A DNA stretch of 64,000 bases, taken from NCBI RefSeq assembly GCF_000473165.1, contig NZ_KI421504.1, forward strand, positions 1 to 64,000, in the 5' to 3' direction. A program made the translations under genes and the position numbers. Every line of letters starts with the position of its first letter. The first letter of the stretch is position 1. This document shows positions 61,883 through 64,000 of this stretch, in pieces. The notes beneath the pieces are model-generated. The model was not told the DNA's origin and did not search any database. It was given only the letters and a program-made list of their open reading frames with translations. The stretch is from Leisingera aquimarina DSM 24565 (GTDB taxonomy: Bacteria > Pseudomonadota > Alphaproteobacteria > Rhodobacterales > Rhodobacteraceae).

Positions 61883-62449
61883 ATGTTCATTCAGACTGAA
61901 TCCACGCCCAACCCGGCGACGCTGAAATTCCTGCCGGGCCAGACCGTTCTGGAAGCAGGCACCGCTGATTTCCCCAGCGCCGATGCTGCGGCCAAATCGC
62001 CGCTGGCCTCCCGCATCTTTTCGGTCGACGGCGTGACCGGCGTCTTTTTCGGCAATGACTTTGTGACTGTGACCAAGGCGGACAGCGTTGAGTGGGACCA
62101 CATCAAACCCGCCATCCTCGGCGCGGTGATGGAGCATTACCAGTCCGGCCAGCCGGTGATGGCGGACGGCTCTGCCGATCCGGCCTCGGGCCATGCCGAA
62201 CATTCCGGCGAGGACGCCGAGATCGTCAACCAGATCAAGGAACTGTTGGACAGCCGCGTGCGTCCGGCGGTGGCCCAGGACGGCGGCGACATCACCTTTC
62301 ATGGGTTTGACCGCGGTGTGGTCTATCTGCATATGCAGGGCGCCTGTGCGGGCTGCCCGTCTTCGACCCTGACACTGAAGATGGGCATCGAGAACCTGCT
62401 GCGCCATTATATCCCGGAAGTCACCGAGGTGCGCCCGGTTGCCGTCTGA
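61883..62449 (+). CDS. Nfu-type iron-sulfur scaffold protein
   Basis: 188 residues. The N-terminal Nfu_N domain (TESTPNPATLKFLPGQTVLE) is followed by the NifU C-terminal domain with the cluster-binding CxxC (ACAGCPSSTLTLKMGIENLL). It delivers Fe-S clusters to target enzymes in the cytoplasm. Housekeeping. Overlaps the next gene by 11 bp. Confidence 0.93.
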   Translation: MFIQTESTPNPATLKFLPGQTVLEAGTADFPSADAAAKSPLASRIFSVDGVTGVFFGNDFVTVTKADSVEWDHIKPAILGAVMEHYQSGQPVMADGSADPASGHAEHSGEDAEIVNQIKELLDSRVRPAVAQDGGDITFHGFDRGVVYLHMQGACAGCPSSTLTLKMGIENLLRHYIPEVTEVRPVAV

Positions 62450-62882
62450 GGCAGCCTTTCCCATTACAGGCCGCTGTTATTGCGGGGCGGTACGGCTGAA
62501 ATTCAGCGCCCGCCCGCAGACGGTGGCCTATTGCCATTGCAGCGACTGCCGCCGCTGGACCGGCGGTCCTGTTGGCGCCTTCGCGGCCTTTGACGAGGCG
62601 GATCTCCTCGCTGAGCCTGGTCTGGGGCCGGCGTTTTCCAGTCACCCCCGCGTCTCACGGTGGACCTGCAAGGGCTGCGGATCACCCCTGGCGGCAGCAT
62701 TCGGCTATTTGCCCGGCCAGATCTATGTACCCGTTGGCATTCTGGATCAAGCGGATGAACTGGCGCCGGACATCCATTGCCACGAGGGATCCCGCCTGCC
62801 CTGGCTGCATTTCACTGATGACCTGCCGCGTGCAGAAGGATCCGGGAGCGATGCGCTGAACAGCGCCGGCAGCAAGACATGA
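62439..62882 (+). CDS. GFA/CENP-V-family zinc protein
   Basis: 147 residues from a TTG start with GAGGTG upstream; no better start lies before the domain. The zinc ligands are visible: GRCYCGAVRLKF, YCHCSDCRRWTG and CKGCGSPLA. The family includes glutathione-dependent formaldehyde-activating enzyme Gfa but most members have unknown roles. It overlaps tsaB by 4 bp. Confidence 0.82.
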   Translation: MPSEAAFPITGRCYCGAVRLKFSARPQTVAYCHCSDCRRWTGGPVGAFAAFDEADLLAEPGLGPAFSSHPRVSRWTCKGCGSPLAAAFGYLPGQIYVPVGILDQADELAPDIHCHEGSRLPWLHFTDDLPRAEGSGSDALNSAGSKT

Positions 62883-63508
62883 CCATGCAAGACACCCCCG
62901 AATTCACAAATGATGGCTTTCAGCCTCTGGTTCTTGGCTTTGACACCTCGTCCGGCCATTGCGCCGCTGCGCTTTTGCGCGGGGAGGAAGTTCTGGCGTC
63001 CCGATTGGAAGAAATGACCCGCGGCCAGGCTGAGCGGCTGATGCTGCTGCTGGAGGAGGTGCTGGCCGAAGGCGGCGCCGCCTGGCAGGATATGGATGCG
63101 ATTGGCGTCGGTGTCGGGCCTGGCAATTTCACCGGCATCCGCATTGCCGTCTCCGCAGCGCGCGGGCTGGCGCTGGGACTGGAAGTTCCGGCTGTCGGCG
63201 TCGACGGATTTGACGCCCGCACCGCTGAAGGCACCCTGCCCGCCGTGCCTGCCCCGCGCAATCAGGTCTATGCCGCCTTGCCGGGTGAGGCACCGCGTCT
63301 GATGCCGCGCCAGGAGGCTGAAGATGCCGCCCACGGTGCCGGGCTGGCCTTTGTGCCCGAGGCAAGCCCGGCAGGGATTGCCGAAACCATTGCACGCATT
63401 GCCGCTGTCCGGTTCCGTACCGTGACTGAGCCGCCTGCACCGCTGTACCTGCGCACTGCTGATGCGGCACCGTCCAGTGACGTTCCGCCTGCGCTGATTG
63501 ATGAGTGA
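62879..63508 (+). CDS. tsaB: tRNA threonylcarbamoyladenosine biosynthesis protein TsaB
   Basis: 209 residues of the ASKHA-like TsaB fold. Landmarks are LGFDTSSGHCAAALL, LMLLLEEVLAEGGAAWQDMD and IGVGVGPGNFTGIRIAVSAARG. It is the partner of TsaD in the t6A37 modification of tRNA. The tsaB-rimI pair is common in bacteria. Confidence 0.92.
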   Translation: MTMQDTPEFTNDGFQPLVLGFDTSSGHCAAALLRGEEVLASRLEEMTRGQAERLMLLLEEVLAEGGAAWQDMDAIGVGVGPGNFTGIRIAVSAARGLALGLEVPAVGVDGFDARTAEGTLPAVPAPRNQVYAALPGEAPRLMPRQEAEDAAHGAGLAFVPEASPAGIAETIARIAAVRFRTVTEPPAPLYLRTADAAPSSDVPPALIDE

Positions 63509-63926
63509 ACCGCTGACACCGGAGAAGATGGCCGCGACCCATGCCGCGGCCTTCACCCAATCCCGCCCCTGGCGCGCTGCAGAGTTTGCCTCCCTGCTGG
63601 ACAGCCCGCTGGTCTTTGCCGCCGGTGATGCACGCTGTTTTGCTCTGGTGCGGGTGATCGCCGATGAGGCGGAACTTTTGACCATTGCCACCGACCCCGC
63701 GCATCAGCGCCAGGGTTTGGCGCGAAGCTGCATGGCGGACTGGGAATCAGCCGTCCGGGAACGCGGTGCGGCCGAAATTTTTCTTGAGGTGGCCGAGGAC
63801 AACGCCCCGGCGCAGGCATTGTACCGTGCTTGCGGATTCGCGGAATGCGGGCGCCGGGCGGGTTATTACCGCCGGATTGGGGCAAAGGCCGCGGATGCAC
63901 TGCTAATGAGAAAAGCCTTCCGCTAG
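63501..63926 (+). CDS. rimI: Ribosomal protein S18 alanine N-acetyltransferase (RimI-like GNAT)
   Basis: 141 residues from ATG 63501, overlapping tsaB by 8 bp. Acetyl-CoA site LLTIATDPAHQRQGLARSCM and EVAEDNAPAQALYRACGFAE are typical of RimI. Coupling with tsaB strengthens the call. Confidence 0.87.
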   Translation: MSEPLTPEKMAATHAAAFTQSRPWRAAEFASLLDSPLVFAAGDARCFALVRVIADEAELLTIATDPAHQRQGLARSCMADWESAVRERGAAEIFLEVAEDNAPAQALYRACGFAECGRRAGYYRRIGAKAADALLMRKAFR

Positions 63927-63966
63927 GCCAGTTGCGCGGATTTCGCACCAAATGGTCAAAAAGCGG

Positions 63967-63996
63967 TTGACCCTCTCCCCGCCCTGCAGGCTAAAT
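63967..63996 (+). promoter_or_regulatory. Candidate promoter at the right edge
   Basis: TTGACC (63967-63972) and CTAAAT (63991-63996) with an 18-bp spacer form a reasonable sigma-70-type promoter for a gene beyond the window. Confidence 0.35.
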
Positions 63997-64000
63997 TGCC

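Overview
The window reads as chromosomal DNA of a marine Roseobacter-group alphaproteobacterium (Rhodobacteraceae, in the range of Leisingera, Phaeobacter or Ruegeria). The evidence is the high G+C, densely packed operons with 4-bp ATGA overlaps, many solute importers (TRAP, TTT, ABC), a DddQ-type cupin locus and GC-rich double-hairpin repeats between genes. No rRNA, tRNA, CRISPR array or phage genes were seen. One insertion sequence, cut by the window edge, lies at the left end.

Region 1 (1-16.6 kb) is a methylated-amine or betaine catabolic island. A divergent RpiR regulator separates a leftward set (Rieske oxygenase, aldehyde dehydrogenase, CMD-family protein) from a long rightward operon. 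The rightward operon starts with a sarcosine/dimethylglycine dehydrogenase-like FAD/GcvT protein and an MDR oxidoreductase. It continues with three tandem cupin plus enolase-superfamily pairs, two of whose cupins are DddQ-like with all catalytic positions intact, and ends with a class III aminotransferase. An LDH2-family reductase, a RidA protein and a small exported protein follow. This cupin/enolase array is the most unusual feature of the window.

Region 2 (16.7-25.9 kb) has a second RpiR regulator divergent from an operon: HutG-like amidohydrolase, TRAP transporter QMP, glutamine-synthetase-like ligase, aldehyde dehydrogenase and iron alcohol dehydrogenase. The set fits a gamma-glutamylation route for an amino alcohol or amine. 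Region 3 (25.9-38 kb) holds a small hypothetical gene, a LacI regulator divergent from a GAPDH, an Mrp/ApbC Fe-S carrier, a phosphonate importer operon (phnC-phnD-phnE-phnE plus a hexapeptide acetyltransferase) with a candidate PHO box, ribulose-phosphate epimerase and a FadJ/FadB-type beta-oxidation protein.

Region 4 (38.2-53.3 kb) has a TTT transporter (TctC, TctB, TctA) with an aldehyde dehydrogenase and a Tm-1-like UPF0261 protein, all divergent from an IclR regulator. Next come an omega-aminotransferase, a second glutamine-synthetase-like ligase with a P450 and a divergent class I amidotransferase (a possible second gamma-glutamyl module), a GntR/FCD regulator, a sulfatase and a GNAT protein. 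Region 5 (53.4-59.2 kb) is a phenylacetyl-CoA epoxidase operon (thiolase, paaA-E) with an extra ferritin-like protein at its end. Region 6 (59.5-64 kb) is housekeeping: a class IV aminotransferase, a universal stress protein, a DsbA-like isomerase, Nfu, a GFA-type protein, TsaB and RimI.

Two families of short dispersed extragenic repeats punctuate the operon ends: a double-hairpin element (at least five copies) and a CAAATACTCC-CCGGAGG element (about six copies). Functions are read from motifs and context. No database search was possible, so substrate assignments are hypotheses.
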